A stretch of DNA of 64,000 nucleotides from Paramecium octaurelia (taxonomy: Eukaryota > Ciliophora > Oligohymenophorea > Peniculida > Parameciidae): assembly GCA_905182995.1 (NCBI GenBank), contig CAJJDP010000024.1, forward strand, positions 126,610 through 190,609, given 5' to 3'. Made by a program: the position numbers and the translations under genes. This document shows, piece after piece, positions 34,701 to 48,459 of the stretch. A model generated the notes under the pieces. That model searched no databases. It saw only the letters and a list, made by a program, of their open reading frames with translations, and was not told where the DNA came from. Within the stretch, counting starts at the first letter, position 1. The number at the start of each line of letters is the position of its first letter.

Positions 34701-37700
34701 TGATATTAAAAAGAGTAGTTGTCTCTTTTAGATCGAATTGGATATTTGTGAGGATGCTTATAAAGTGGATAAGAACTAAGTTGTTGATGTTTTTAATATT
34801 GATTGCAATCACTTTAAATAATTCGGTAAAGTAAGTTGGTAAGTATGTTAATAAATCAATAAACCTGGACAACAGTGTGAATTCCTCAATTATGATTGTG
34901 TAGATTCGACTAAAGTTTCTGGAAGTTGCGATGGTTATTTAGCCAACAACAGATCTTGTTTCAAAAATACCAAAGGCTTATGCAGATGGGATCCGGCCAC
35001 TTTTCAATGCTTTGTGAATCACCAAGATATTTCACAATTGTCATGCTCAGACAATATCAATATTGAATTATGTAAATAGATAACAAAAGAGGCATGCATT
35101 TGGAACGATATAACAAATGATTGTTAAGTGTTCATAACTCAGAATTCAACAGATTTTGAGATTTTGGATAAGACTGGAAATCATAAGTTTAATGAAAGAG
35201 CATGTCTATTAATCACAGGAGATGCCTACTATTATGATAAAGTTACACAAAAATGTACAAAACTGACATCTCAAACAGTAGATTGTGACACATATCAATT
35301 AAATAAATATGCTTGTCTGTATTATACAAGAACACATCATTGTTTTTATGATGAAGATGAAGTTGTACCTAATAAGAAGTGTAAACCATTCATTTAAGAT
35401 CAATCAATATGTTCTTCTAAGTGGTAGATCAACATTGAAGTTTGTATGGATATATACTAACCTTGCATCTTTGATATTAGTACATTATAATGTACTTCTT
35501 ACAGTGAATAAAAGAAATGCTCGGAACTAGCTCTATTATCTGTTGATTTTAAACACCCTAATAAACTAGTATGTTCATCTGTTGCTGATACATTAGAGGA
35601 GATTTTAGAGGAAACATAATGCTTTGAAGATAAATAACATCAATAATAATGTAAATTCGAAAAGTATTGCTTATGGACCAATTATGCTTGTGAAATATTC
35701 AACCTAGTATATGATGTAGAAACAACACAAGATTTTTAAAAGCAAAATAAAAAAGAATGTGAGGGGTACGAGGAAATAAATGCATGTGAAGATGAAGTTG
35801 TTAGAAATACTACCGGATTATTTCGAAAAGAAAGGAAATCAAATCTTGATAGCTCATGGGATTGGGAAAATGAGACTTGTATAAAGCACTCAACAACATT
35901 TACAAGAGAACACACTTATTATTATATTTCAAATAATACATAAAATTGTACTATAAAAGAGTGTTCCATAATTGAAGAGTACCTTTGCAATGTTGATGAA
36001 GTTACAGAAGTCATAATTCCATTTGGAGAAGCGTCACCTGATATGCCAGATTCTACTATTTATTAAATTGGATCTAATCTTGATACTGGAGATACTTGTG
36101 AGAATTTGGATTGCTCTTAATTCTCTGAATATTAGTGTTAAATTGCCAAAAATGATTGTTTATAACAGAACACTTGCCAGCTCGAACTGGATTATCCATT
36201 TGAAACTTTAATATAGGGAAATTGTTTACCAAAATAAAACTATATTTTTAATCATTGGTGCTAATTGAAAGAAAATAGAGTGGATGTATGTTTAAACACT
36301 TTTTCGAAAGCATTGTGCTTAGATATTAGTGAAAATTGTTACTTTGATAGGGATCAAGGAGGTTGTAAGTACATATCAGGCAATGAACATAAAATTGTAG
36401 ATTGCGGCTAAATTGCAAATAACTGTTACATTAGTTCAAATTAAAAAGCAATATGTCATAATGGATAATCTAGTATCAAACCGGGTGATCAATGCAAAAC
36501 AGTTTAAAAACAGCATAACACTTGTGTACCTCTTCTTACATATCAATCAGCATTCAATTGTTCAAATATATTGAGCTAAGATGCTCAACCAATCTTATGT
36601 TCTAAAGCTAGCGATGATTGCAGATTCGATGGAAATGTGTGTATAAGTCTAATGCCTACACTCAATTCAAATGGAAAATATCCTTGTGATAAAAGCTTTA
36701 GTAAATCAATATGTGTGAAATGTGGATGTGATTATGATTATCTTGGATATTGCTAACAAACGAAATAAGTACCTTTAGTAAAACCAGATAAATCAAATAA
36801 ATACTTTCTGTGTTATGAAGTGAATCTATTAAATACTTCATTCACAGAGGAAATATGTGGAAAGGTTGATTAAGCATGTGCATATCATGACTCTAAATGT
36901 GAAGATGCTAATCATTATACATGCGCTGAACTATTGTTATATACAGTTTCATTAAAAGCATGTCAAAAATGCTAAGAATATGCAACTAAATATGATGTTA
37001 ACACATGGAAGTGCAATAAAATCGACAATACTGTTTAGAATTCATGTGATAATCTAAATTAAATTGCTTGTCTTCTCAATACTAGAGGAGTCAAATGCAA
37101 ATGGGAAAACTTTAGTTGTTAAACAATATCAATATAAAAAAGTGATGTAATTAAATGTTCTATTTTAAATTTTGATGCTTGTTATACTTCATAAGTCAAT
37201 ATATGTTGGATTGATTAAACAACTTCCCTATGTGTGGACTATGATCCTTATAAAGGCAAATGCGATCTATTAAAAACAGAATCTCTATGTGTAAGATCTA
37301 TGTATGAGAATTGTAAATGGAATTTAAACTAATGTATTCAGAACAGTATAATTCCTAATTACACATGCGAGAATTTGAATCAATATTTATGTCTAAATGC
37401 GAAGAATATAGCTTGTGGATGGTCAGACGTATATGAAAAGTGTTATGAACTGGTATTCAGTTCATAACCTTCTTCATGTGTTAATTTTCTGAGTAGTGAA
37501 TAACAATCATTTATAAATCGTTGTAATTCTTACACTTGTACTTAAATTAAAGTTTAGTAAGGATGCATACATGACTCATATTATAAATGTAGAGTGATTA
37601 TCCCACTTGATGTCATCTCATGTGAAGTATCTGCAATTTCTAATATAAACGAATTTGCATGTGCAAAGCTGGCCAAAGGAAAGTGCAAATTTGTCGAAAG

Positions 37701-40700
37701 GGTGTGTGAAGGAATGTGCAAGTTTTAATAAAGTATATGTGAAAAAACAGAAGATCCTTACTTGGGTTGTCAGAACTATTTGAACTAAGAAGCTTGTCTA
37801 TATTAGAATGATGCTTGTAAATTCGATATATTTTGTTAACCTTATGCTATAAATTCCATGGATGATATTAGAACTATGTTTCCTTATACTTCAAGTGTGT
37901 GTTCAACTGCTAATGTAGTTGTTCAATAAGGAGGTATAAATATTGGAAAATCTTTGATTTATGGGGCTGGACAATAAAGATGCTTAGATATTACTGATAA
38001 AAATATTNGATTCGATGGAAATGTGTGTATAAGTCTAATGCCTACACTCAATTCAAATGGAAAATATCCTTGTGATAAAAGCTTTAGTAAATCAATATGT
38101 GTGAAATGTGGATGTGATTATGATTATCTTGGATATTGCTAACAAACGAAATAAGTACCTTTAGTAAAACCAGATAAATCAAATAAATACTTTCTGTGTT
38201 ATGAAGTGAATCTATTAAATACTTCATTCACAGAGGAAATATGTGGAAAGGTTGATTAAGCATGTGCATATCATGACTCTAAATGTGAAGATGCTAATCA
38301 TTATACATGCGCTGAACTATTGTTATATACAGTTTCATTAAAAGCATGTCAAAAATGCTAAGAATATGCAACTAAATATGATGTTAACACATGGAAGTGC
38401 AATAAAATCGACAATACTGTTTAGAATTCATGTGATAATCTAAATTAAATTGCTTGTCTTCTCAATACTAGAGGAGTCAAATGCAAATGGGAAAACTTTA
38501 GTTGTTAAACAATATCAATATAAAAAAGTGATGTAATTAAATGTTCTATTTTAAATTTTGATGCTTGTTATACTTCATAAGTCAATATATGTTGGATTGA
38601 TTAAACAACTTCCCTATGTGTGGACTATGATCCTTATAAAGGCAAATGCGATCTATTAAAAACAGAATCTCTATGTGTAAGATCTATGTATGAGAATTGT
38701 AAATGGAATTTAAACTAATGTATTCAGAACAGTATAATTCCTAATTACACATGCGAGAATTTGAATCAATATTTATGTCTAAATGCGAAGAATATAGCTT
38801 GTGGATGGTCAGACGTATATGAAAAGTGTTATGAACTGGTATTCAGTTCATAACCTTCTTCATGTGTTAATTTTCTGAGTAGTGAATAACAATCATTTAT
38901 AAATCGTTGTAATTCTTACACTTGTACTTAAATTAAAGTTTAGTAAGGATGCATACATGACTCATATTATAAATGTAGAGTGATTATCCCACTTGATGTC
39001 ATCTCATGTGAAGTATCTGCAATTTCTAATATAAACGAATTTGCATGTGCAAAGCTGGCCAAAGGAAAGTGCAAATTTGTCGAAAGGGTGTGTGAAGGAA
39101 TGTGCAAGTTTTAATAAAGTATATGTGAAAAAACAGAAGATCCTTACTTGGGTTGTCAGAACTATTTGAACTAAGAAGCTTGTCTATATTAGAATGATGC
39201 TTGTAAATTCGATATATTTTGTTAACCTTATGCTATAAATTCCATGGATGATATTAGAACTATGTTTCCTTATACTTCAAGTGTGTGTTCAACTGCTAAT
39301 GTAGTTGTTCAATAAGGAGGTATAAATATTGGAAAATCTTTGATTTATGGGGCTGGACAATAAAGATGCTTAGATATTACTGATAAAAATATTGTAATCA
39401 ATAAATGTAGCTATTCAGGAATGAACAAGTACTCATGCTTATTAAAGACAAATACCTATTGTGAATATAAAGATGGTCTATGTAGATTTGTTGACTAGAA
39501 GGTAATTGCTACATTAAAAACTTGTAATGAAAATTTAAACTAATATTCGTGCACAAAATTGATTGTTGCGTGTAAATTTGTTTCGGGTAAATGTGTTCCA
39601 TTTGATGAGAAAGATGATTGCACTACTTTATCTCAGGAATAAGCTATTGTAAATAGTGACATTTGTTTAAAAGAACCAAAGACACCTTGCATGTTCAATG
39701 ATAGCACTTAGAACTGTGTAGTTATTACAACACCCTAAAATTGCAAGGATCTCAATAAAAAGGGTTGTATATTCGCTACTTAAGGATACAATTGTGAATT
39801 CAAATCAGGCAAGTGCATTACTTCGTTTGGTAATCCTAGATGTGCATCTGATATCAATGAAGACAAATGCCTGTCAATTATTACCAAAGGTCAATTTTGC
39901 TATTTTGATTCATTAACAGGGTGTAAAAATATTGACATCACAAAAGTTGATCTCAATAAATGTGAAAAAAATGGTTTTAGTACAAGTCCAAATACCTGTT
40001 CAAAAAGCACAGATGTAGAATGCTTTTATGATAAAACAATTAAATAATGTACTTAATACATAGATTCAACTGGATCTATTAATTCAAATCCATAAAATTA
40101 TAATATATCCAACATTTATTCATTGAATAAGAGAGCCTGTTAAATGTTTAATTATGAAAAGGCTCTCATGTGGTAGGAAACTTGTTCAATTGTGAAAAGT
40201 TCATAATTAATCTATCTAAAGTGTAGTGCTTTTTTGAATAAAATAGCATGTTTAAGTATCAAGACACCTTTTCAGTTTTGTTAATATAAGAATTATCAAT
40301 GTGTTAATGCTAATTTATAAGATTTTAAAAGCGTAAGTTGTGATTCAATTAAGGATGTCAATTCTGGAGCGTTTTGTGCTGTAAATACAAATTCTACTCC
40401 TTGTCAATATAATAAGACCTTCTTTAGATGTGAGTCCTTTGATAAAACAACAACAACTACTGTAAGTTGTGTTGAAAAAGATCCAGAGGAGAAAGGATTA
40501 AATCAACCAGCCTGTGAGGTTGACAAAAAAAATTGCATTTACGATGAGAATTGCTATAGATTAAATGAAAGTGGATTTCAATTTTGTAAGGATGTCAATA
40601 AAGAGGGTAGTTCATTTTAATGTAAGTAAGTCACAGGGGAGGGATGTATGATCGAATCAAGTATCTGTAAGAAGATTTATTATGATACATATAGTAAAAT

Positions 40701-43666
40701 TAAGTGTGAATAAGCAAGTAATAGATTTGGATGTGTTAATATTCAAACACAAGGTCAATTTTGCTAATTTGATGGAGATAAATGTAAACTTGAAAATGTA
40801 AAAGAATATGCAGATATCAGTTGTTTAAGCATCGTGAATATAAACCATTATTCATTCTGTGAATAAACAAGGGATATCGCTTGCACTTTTGATCTGAAGA
40901 CTAATATGTGTAGGAATGTGTATCCATAAGAAGAGTTCTCATGTGAAAGGGGATTGAATAAGATAGCTTGTTTAAATCAAACAACACAGAGTTTGATGTG
41001 TAAATTCCTTGATTATTGTTATGGTCCTAATAATGGAATATTGAATTGCATTCATAATGATAATGACTTGTGTTGCAGAGAGGCCGATCAAATTGATACA
41101 TGTCTAAATTAAAAGATTTATTAGTGTGAGTGGACAGCAGATGGTTGTCGAGCTTTTACAAATACTACATAGGATTGTAATGACATCGTTAATAAAAGCT
41201 TTTTGATTTGTGCTGCAATCAAAAATGTGCTCTGTGTTTATGCACCTAGTGATCATAAGTGCTAAACTTAAGTACCCACTACATGTGGTTTTTCATAAAC
41301 GAAATAACAATGTAAAAGAATGAAGTCAGTTTCTTGTATATGGAATTCACAGGAAGAAATATGCACATATTCAGAAAACTCTGCTTATCTGACTTGTGAT
41401 GAAGTGAGCTAATATTCTGGAAATCAAAGAGCATGCATGAATGTTGAAGTATAAGGATAGATGTGTATTTACAAGGATGAGAAATGCATACTCTTTGAAT
41501 AATAAGAAAATGCTAATAATTGTTTGGATTCCATTAATAAGAATGCATGTCTGCAATAAACCATCAATGATTGCTAATGGGTTGAATAGGTATATAAAGT
41601 AATTAAATACTAAAATTCACCTATTGAAGTAGAAATAGTATATGGTGAATGTCAACCAATCACTGACATCCATTAATCATTCTGCTATTAGAACATTAGT
41701 TATACAGCTTGTTTGAAAACAACCAGGATTGGACAATTTTGCATCTGGAAAGACTTTCGATGTTAATAAATAAGTGAGTAGCAAATATACACTCCTAATT
41801 AACTGATTCTTGTCAATTAAAATGCATGTGGTTTAGTGAATAAAGGAGATATTGTAAAGTACGATGAAATGTTTAAGAAATGTATAATCATTGACAATCC
41901 AAATGAACTAACTTGTAATCCTCAAATTATTGGGCTAAATAAAGAAGCTTGTATGATTATAAAAAACTAGCCTTGTATTTGGAATAGCATTTCGAAGAGC
42001 TGTTTTTATTCAGATGTCTAAGATGCACCCTAGTTTTGTGAAAGACCTAATTTCAATGCCTATTCATGTTCAAATCTTGATATTGATCATCCTTGTGGAT
42101 ACTCTGAAGGTGGTTGCCATTTAGTTGACTTAAATTCCATCACATGCACTTATCCAGGCTTAAATAAGTATGCATGCCTGAACATTTAAAACTATCCTTG
42201 TATTTGGAAATATAATGAACAGACTGCAAATGATTATTGTGATGATTATGTTCCTTACACATCTTGCTAGGCAGTACCTATTAATGTGAATCTAAAAGTT
42301 TGTTAATTAGTTAATCAAGATGCTTGTTCGTATGATATCAACAATCAAAAATGCCAAGTTCCAGAACTATCGTTATCAAATTGTGATACTTTAGGCTTAA
42401 ATCTTAAAGGATGCATTGAGATTGACGGATGCGCATTCAAAGATATATGTACAAAAGTGACCAAAAAACTATATAATTGTAATGAATTCCCACTTGCAAA
42501 TTATCAAGTTTGCTCGAATGCATAAGATAATTGTAAATTCAATGAATTAACATTTGGCTGTTAGCAATCAAATGTAGAACTATGTGATACTAAAGGATTA
42601 AGTTAATTAGGCTGTATTTAAAGTAACTGCTTAATGGAAAATAAATAATGTTAATGTACCAATGGCTTTATGGAAGAGAATTGTAATCTTATTAAAGAAG
42701 TTGAAGAATGCAATTAGTTTGAGTAGTGCATATATAATGAAGGAACGATGAAATGTAAATGGAAATAGTGTGAGGATATGTCATACAATAATTGTGATGA
42801 GCAGTAGATCAATTAATTCTATTGTTATTAAAATACTTCATAATAATGCAAATCAGCTAAAAAATGTGAAGATATTCATAATCCAGCTTCTGTGAATCCA
42901 ACCTTAAATAATAAGCCTTGTATTTTTAATTCAGATTTTTCATTGTATAAACCTGTAAATTGTGAACTACTGGATGAATAATAATGCTAAAACTACCCTA
43001 AATATTGTTAATTTGATGAATTCTGCAGATTTGCTAGATGTGATGATCTAAAATAAATTAATTGTGCTTCAAATACTTGTTATTGGAATTCAAAAATTGG
43101 TGCTTGTCAGGATTAAGTTGAATGTTCTTAGATATCAGATTAAACTTTATGCAAATAAATGAAATATGGTGATAGATAATGCAGCTGGATTATAGAAGAA
43201 AATAATTCCTTTTGTACTGATTAGCCTTGTAGATTCTTGGTTAAAAAATTGGGTTGTTCAGGAGTTTAGGTTTCTAACGAAATTTGTGTTGAAGTAGATA
43301 TTGATAATTGTTCATCATGTGAGGATATTTCACTTCCTTGCATTTGTCTATAACACAATCAATATTGCGATTATAATTTTAATACTTAGAAATGTGAATC
43401 CAAAATCTGCTCAAAATTTGTTAAATAATCAAAATGTCCCAAAGAACATTGTGTTTTTTCATAATACGTACTATTTTATATTTATGTAGTGTGTGCCATA
43501 ATGCCAATATATTTCAGAGGAGAATTTATGTAAAAGCACAAAGACATGCACTTGGAATGAAAAGTGTTAAGTAGACTAGGTAAAAGTTGTTCTAACGGAT
43601 CCTCCTGTCGAAATTTGGGGGTTGGTAAACATATTCGCTTTAAATATATTGATTCTTTATTTGTGA
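31724..43666 (+). CDS. giant secreted Cys-rich repeat protein (surface-antigen type)
   Basis: Starts with a signal peptide (MGEKKTNLFNIMIMIAILSL) and ends with a hydrophobic tail after a short spacer (DPPVEIWGLVNIFALNILIL), as for a GPI-anchored or single-TM surface protein. Between them are dozens of degenerate Cys modules of the type LNK.ACL....C.W....C, for example NKFGCLSIIKKDEACLW and LNQIACLLNTRGVKCKWE. At least five introns (23, 28, 22, 22 nt and similar) crowd the first 800 bp; the rest reads almost as one exon. The spacing recalls Paramecium surface-antigen (PSA-type) repeats, but I cannot prove membership. The contig duplication at 36623-39393 adds 462 codons in frame, so the true length is probably near 3,500 residues. 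The C-terminal 1.5 kb is denser in CX2-5C motifs. Confidence 0.82.
36623..38007. repeat. first copy of N-bounded duplication 3
   Basis: A 1385-bp block inside the giant Cys-rich gene, repeated at 38009-39393 after the N at 38008. With the N the period is 1386 bp, a multiple of three, so the reading frame survives the artefact and the false repeat looks like a real protein repeat. Confidence 0.9.
38009..39393. repeat. second copy of N-bounded duplication 3
   Basis: The same length and sequence by eye as 36623-38007. After 39393 the coding frame continues into unique sequence (NKCSYSGMNKYSCLLKTNTY). Confidence 0.9.
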
Positions 43667-43946
43667 TATTGTTTTCATACCTAAAGGTTATTCAGCATTA
43701 TTAAGAATATAAGAAAATTTAATCTTTCAATTTTAATTATCATCATATGGTTATTGGATTTCTTATAATTTTTACAATGTCTGATAAATTGAACCACAAC
43801 ACTTCCCTCAAATAATTATTAATTTTGATTTCTATTAAAATTTTATGTACTCTAAAATCTGTTAAGACTCCATTAATTGCAAAAATGAGAATTGTTAATT
43901 AGACCATTCTAGAATTTACTTAGGACTTTGCATTAGATTTTTAATT

Positions 43947-46556
43947 ATGGAAGAATAATGGGTATAGAATGATTCAGATGATGATTTTCCAAATAAAAAT
44001 TGTGGTGATTAGGAATGCAGACTAAAACATTTAGATTAAAGTAAATTTAAGGCTTTTTCATAAAGTTCAATTAATGGTCTATTTCCTCATAATTTATGTG
44101 GCATATAAAATTGTCCATCACATGAATCCTCTAAGGATGAAAGCACTTTAAATTATTGTAAATTAATTCATAAACCGTGGGCTAAGAATATATGCATAGC
44201 CAACATTATCAATACTTGTAAAAAGAAAGACAAGGGCTGTGTGTTTATTCATAAAGATTGGAAAGAACTTAAATATATTGCAAAGGATTATTCAAATTTT
44301 AAAAGCAGTTGTCCTGAGAATTTATGTGATAAATAAAACTGTAAATGCGACGAGCATTATTCTTGGATAACTAAATTAAATTTATGCATTCCATATCTCA
44401 AAGGAATTTGTCCAAAAAAAAAATGTTTAAAAATTCATGTTTAATGGGAAAATGTCAATCCGAAAGCAATTATAGAGAATTGTATAACACCATGTACTAG
44501 GATTCATCATTAATAGTTGTCATAGGATTAATACATTTAATTATAATGTGAAAAAGCATAGTTTCTTAAATTAAAGCAAACTATATCATAGTCTAATATC
44601 ATTGACATTGTTTTTATTATGGATCTCACAGGTTCTATGAAGCCTTGGAAGGAAGAAATGGATAAGGCCATTTATGAAATAATATAGTAATTTGATTCAA
44701 CAAATAAAGGATATCAAATGAGGTTTGGGTTTGTTGGATATAGAGATGAATGTGATAAGAATGATAAAATCACTTATATAAATCTCACACATGAAATTGA
44801 GGAATTCATAAAATAAATAAGTAAATTTGAAGCAAAAGGTGGTGGGGATGTGGCTGAAGATGTTGTGGCTGGATTTGAAAAAGCTTTAGAATTAAATTTC
44901 TCTTAACATGAGGAAAGTTTATTATGCACATTTCTAATTGCTGATGCTCCTTGCCATGGACGATAATATCATGACCTTAAATCTGATGATAAGATTGATT
45001 AGGTTGGAGAAAATTATTTTGAAAATGCTCTATTGAGATTCAAAAAAATCAAAGAGTGTAATTTTCTATGCAATATTAAAATAAATAATTCAACAGACAA
45101 AATGTTCTAAAAAATGTAAGCTGTGTTTCCTCTTTTAACAATAACTACTAAAAAGGAACCTAAGGAGATTTGTGATCAAGTTCTATTTACATTAAGATAA
45201 TCGTTATCAAAATCAAAAATCATAAAATCAAATATGTAATAATAATAAATCTTAATCTAAGCCAATTTTTAAAAATTCAAAATAGATGAGAATATATAAA
45301 ATTAACAGTATAATAAAGTAGATTATTGGAAAAATCTTGTGAATGCTAATTATTTAAGATAAGGAGGTACGACTTTATAAATTTAAAAGCAAATCATTGA
45401 ATCTCTCTAGTCAGAAGATTAAAATTGCTAAACTTTGGTTTTCAAAGCATTTGATACAATGAATAATATGCACATAGTCTTAAAAGTACCAAAATATATT
45501 GTAGATTTGCATTAATAAGGTAAGTTGGATAATTAATCAATTGAAAAGGCTGAAAAATAAGCAGAATCAAGATTCTATTCTTCGATATATGCTTGTTAAA
45601 TGGCTCACGTTTTTAACCTAACAACATCAAAATTTGAAGGAATTCCTCCATTATTTTATGTGTTACCTATTTGTTACACTCTAAAAAACCCTTTTTATGG
45701 GATGACCAAAGTTTATGGTGAGACATTTATTAACATTTAGCATTAATTCAAGAAGTATACTACTAATCACCATCACAGCGACCCAAAATATTATTATTAT
45801 TCAGTTTTCAGTCATTTCTCTTTTATTGAAAGTGGATATACTTTTGTTATCACAGATTTATAGGGGTGCGTAAATATTCTATCTGATCCTTCAATATAAA
45901 CCAAAAAGGGAGAAATTCCTACGTTAGATTAGGATGAAACTAATCATTATGAAAAAGGAATTGAAATATTTTTATAAACCTAACATAAGTAATGTAGTTA
46001 TTATTGTTAATTATTATAACTAACAAGAAATTAATTTTAAATTAAAAATATGGAAAATGTAGACTAAACAAAATGGTTGATTTATGATAAAACACATTAA
46101 TATGGAATTTGTGCTAAATGTAATCAAATGCTTTAATTTGATTTGGATGCTTAAAAGGCTGAAAATCTTGTAAGTTACAGTATGAATTGCCAGTAATGCA
46201 GATAAGAGAGTGCTGATGATAAGGTTATCAATAGTTATTGCAAGTGTTGTGAGGAACCCTTTTAATCATTTCAAAATCTATAATTAAGATGTCAGAGTGA
46301 AATAGGGATTTGTTAAGATTGCAAAAAAACTTGTAGTGCCTTTAATCAAAAGGATAGCTGTTTTTATTGTTTAAGAAAATGTTAGAAAACATTGAAAGAA
46401 TTGAGGGTTAAAGATTAAGTGATTTATATTTGTAAAAAGAGCTTTTAGTACTTAGAATTATTAACATGTAAAAAGTGTTAAAAGCCTTACAAATCAGACA
46501 TAGTCTTGAATAAAGATGACTACGATTAAGGCGTATATCAATGTGCTGCTTGCTGA
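43947..46556 (+). CDS. CCCH-zinc-finger / vWFA / alpha-kinase protein with C-terminal zinc ribbons
   Basis: One intronless frame of 869 residues. Residues 1-215 contain about six Cys-Cys-Cys-His clusters (NCGDQECRLKH, LCGIQNCPSH, CKKKDKGCVFIH, CIPYLKGICPKKKCLKIH, CITPCTRIH), the CCCH type usually linked to RNA. A vWFA domain follows with DLTGSMKPWKEEM near residue 225 and GGGDVAEDV, then the alpha-kinase region (residues about 440-690) with DLQGCVNILSDPSIQT near 636 and the zinc motif GIEIFLQTQHKQCSYYC. The last 160 residues have many CX2C pairs (ICAKCNQM, YCKCCEEPF, CFYCLRKC, CKKCQKP, CAAC), suggesting zinc ribbons. A CCCH array joined to an alpha-kinase is an architecture I do not know. The vWFA domain is related to that of the kinase at 9208-12468. 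It lies 280 bp after the giant Cys-rich gene. Confidence 0.88.
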
Positions 46557-46965
46557 TTTATTTATTTTGAGAATTAAAAGTTTTGTGAAAATTGATATGT
46601 TTTTATAATTCATTATCTTATATGTAATGTATTTAAATTTGTTCATATCTAATAATATTAATATTTGATAAATATTCTAAGAAGTCAATTTACTGGTTTC
46701 AATTTAATTTTTTAAAGAGATACTGCAAGATTCAGATTTATCAGTTGACAATGGAAGGATAAGAATTGGGTTGAATAGATTAAAACTAATTTTTTTTATG
46801 ATTTTGATGATGAATGCATTATAATTTTAATCGAGTGTTGCTTGGATGAAGTTTTGATTCTTTACAATTATTTACAAAGTTTGTTATAACATTCAAAATT
46901 TAAATATTTTGTATTACAATTAGGCTTAGTTTAATATAATATAATGAAAAATAATAAATAATATT
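46557..46965. other. spacer with an open frame lacking a start
   Basis: A plus-strand frame from about 46742 to 46940 (QWKDKNWVEQIKTNFFYDF, then ECIIILIECCLDEVLILYNY) has protein-like content but begins after an in-frame TGA, has no ATG and no obvious intron. It may be a gene remnant. The rest is A/T-rich. Confidence 0.3.
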
Positions 46966-48348
46966 ATGATTTTTAGGCCATTACTCATAGAAACTTGTTA
47001 ATATAAATACTAATAAGGGAGTGAAGAGAAATCATTCTCAATAAAAAAAAAAGTTGATTACTATCCTTACTTTAGATAAAAGGTGGCCAGTCAGTCATTT
47101 CATATAGACACTCACACTACCAATAAAAAGAAGTCAAATAGATAAATGACATTGAATCAAAAATTAGGAAATTCAGATATTAATATACAATAATATATTG
47201 AGTTTAATGTATAAATTTGAAGAAATTAGATTAAAGAAAAGCCTTTGAATAGCCATATTAATTAAAGAGTCAGATAACTTATTATATAGGATAACAAACT
47301 AATGAGAAAACAAAATAAAATTAAGACTTTTGCTGAAATTCTCACTTAATAGCATAAATCATTTCATTAGAAATAGATGAAGAAGCAGGCTTTATCCATG
47401 TTAGACTAAGGAGCGCTTTTTAGAAAAGTTGAGAGTCCTTAACTGAGTCCAAAAGCTCAATAATTATAATAACAATTAGAATTTTAATCAAAAACATAAT
47501 AAAATAATGCAGAATAACAAATATAAGATAAAGTTCAAAATTATTTATCCAGAAAAAGTGTACATCTCTAACGACTTTCTTAAAGAATGGATGATATTAA
47601 TGTATCAAAAAGATCCATTTTATACACTAGTTCAGCTGAGAGAGACTTAAAGATTTCCTCTAGATTTTTCAAGGACTTTATTGGTGTATCCTAATAATTA
47701 AAGAATAAAGAGAAACAAGATCCAGAATTACTAAAGGAATCCTATAAATATTGGGCAAAAGCCATAAAAACTAAAAAGGACCCATAAAAGAAAAGGAAGG
47801 TAGGAGCTGTATTCAGCACATCAGTAAGGATGAAATTAGAAAAAATGAGAGCCTTAATATTAGATTGTGTTAAAAAATTAAGATTTATGAAACTAGATCC
47901 TGAATAGTTAATGTAAAATAGGACGATATTAAAAAATCCATATTAAAGAGAGGGTTCTTATGTATTTTTTAAAGGAGTGACCAAAAATGACTAAGATTTA
48001 GTAAAATTGATGCTTGATAAGTGTAGATTTTATGCTTTTGATGTAAATGAAAATTTCTAGACTGCTTTACATATATGTTCTAGAAAAGGACATTTATAAA
48101 TTGCAAAAATGCTATTTCAACATGGAACCTACCCTGATGTTCGAGATGTCAGTAACAGAACTCCACTGTATTATGCGCTTATGAATAATCAAAAAGAATT
48201 AGTCTAACTATTGTTGTCACACAAATGTAATCCTTGGTCATTTCCTGGTTGTACCTATGAAACAGATGATCCAATATTAACAAAGATGCTCAAAATAGCT
48301 AGAAGAGTAAATATACAATTATAATAGAGCAGCTTGATATGTTGTTGA
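46966..48348 (+). CDS. ankyrin-repeat protein
   Basis: ATG 46966 to TGA 48346-48348 with one 21-nt intron (GTATAAATTTGAAGAAATTAG) gives 453 residues. The N-terminal 250 residues are basic and Gln/Lys-rich, with heptad-like stretches (LSPKAQQLQQQLEFQSKTQ). Near the C-terminus are two to three ankyrin repeats: FFKGVTKNDQDLVKLMLDKC, NFQTALHICSRKGHLQIAKM, NRTPLYYALMNNQKELVQLL. Ankyrin repeats bind protein partners. The gene is followed at 48908 by a paralogue with the same C-terminal layout (LDCVKK, CRFYAFDVNE versus CRYYAFDINE, NPWS), so the pair arose by local duplication. The basic N-terminus could serve in microtubule or nucleic-acid binding, but that is a guess. Confidence 0.8.
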
Positions 48349-48459
48349 TGATGACACCCTATAATACTAGATAGTAAACTTGGATTAATTATTGTAGAGT
48401 GTTTTATGAGTTTTGATTATGTATTAATAATAAAATATTTAAATTTTAATCGTATAGAA

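Noticed and set aside
36623-39393. A perfect 462-residue internal repeat in the giant Cys-rich protein
   Set aside because: An N lies exactly at the boundary and three other N joins show the same behaviour, so an assembly overlap is more likely than a biological repeat.
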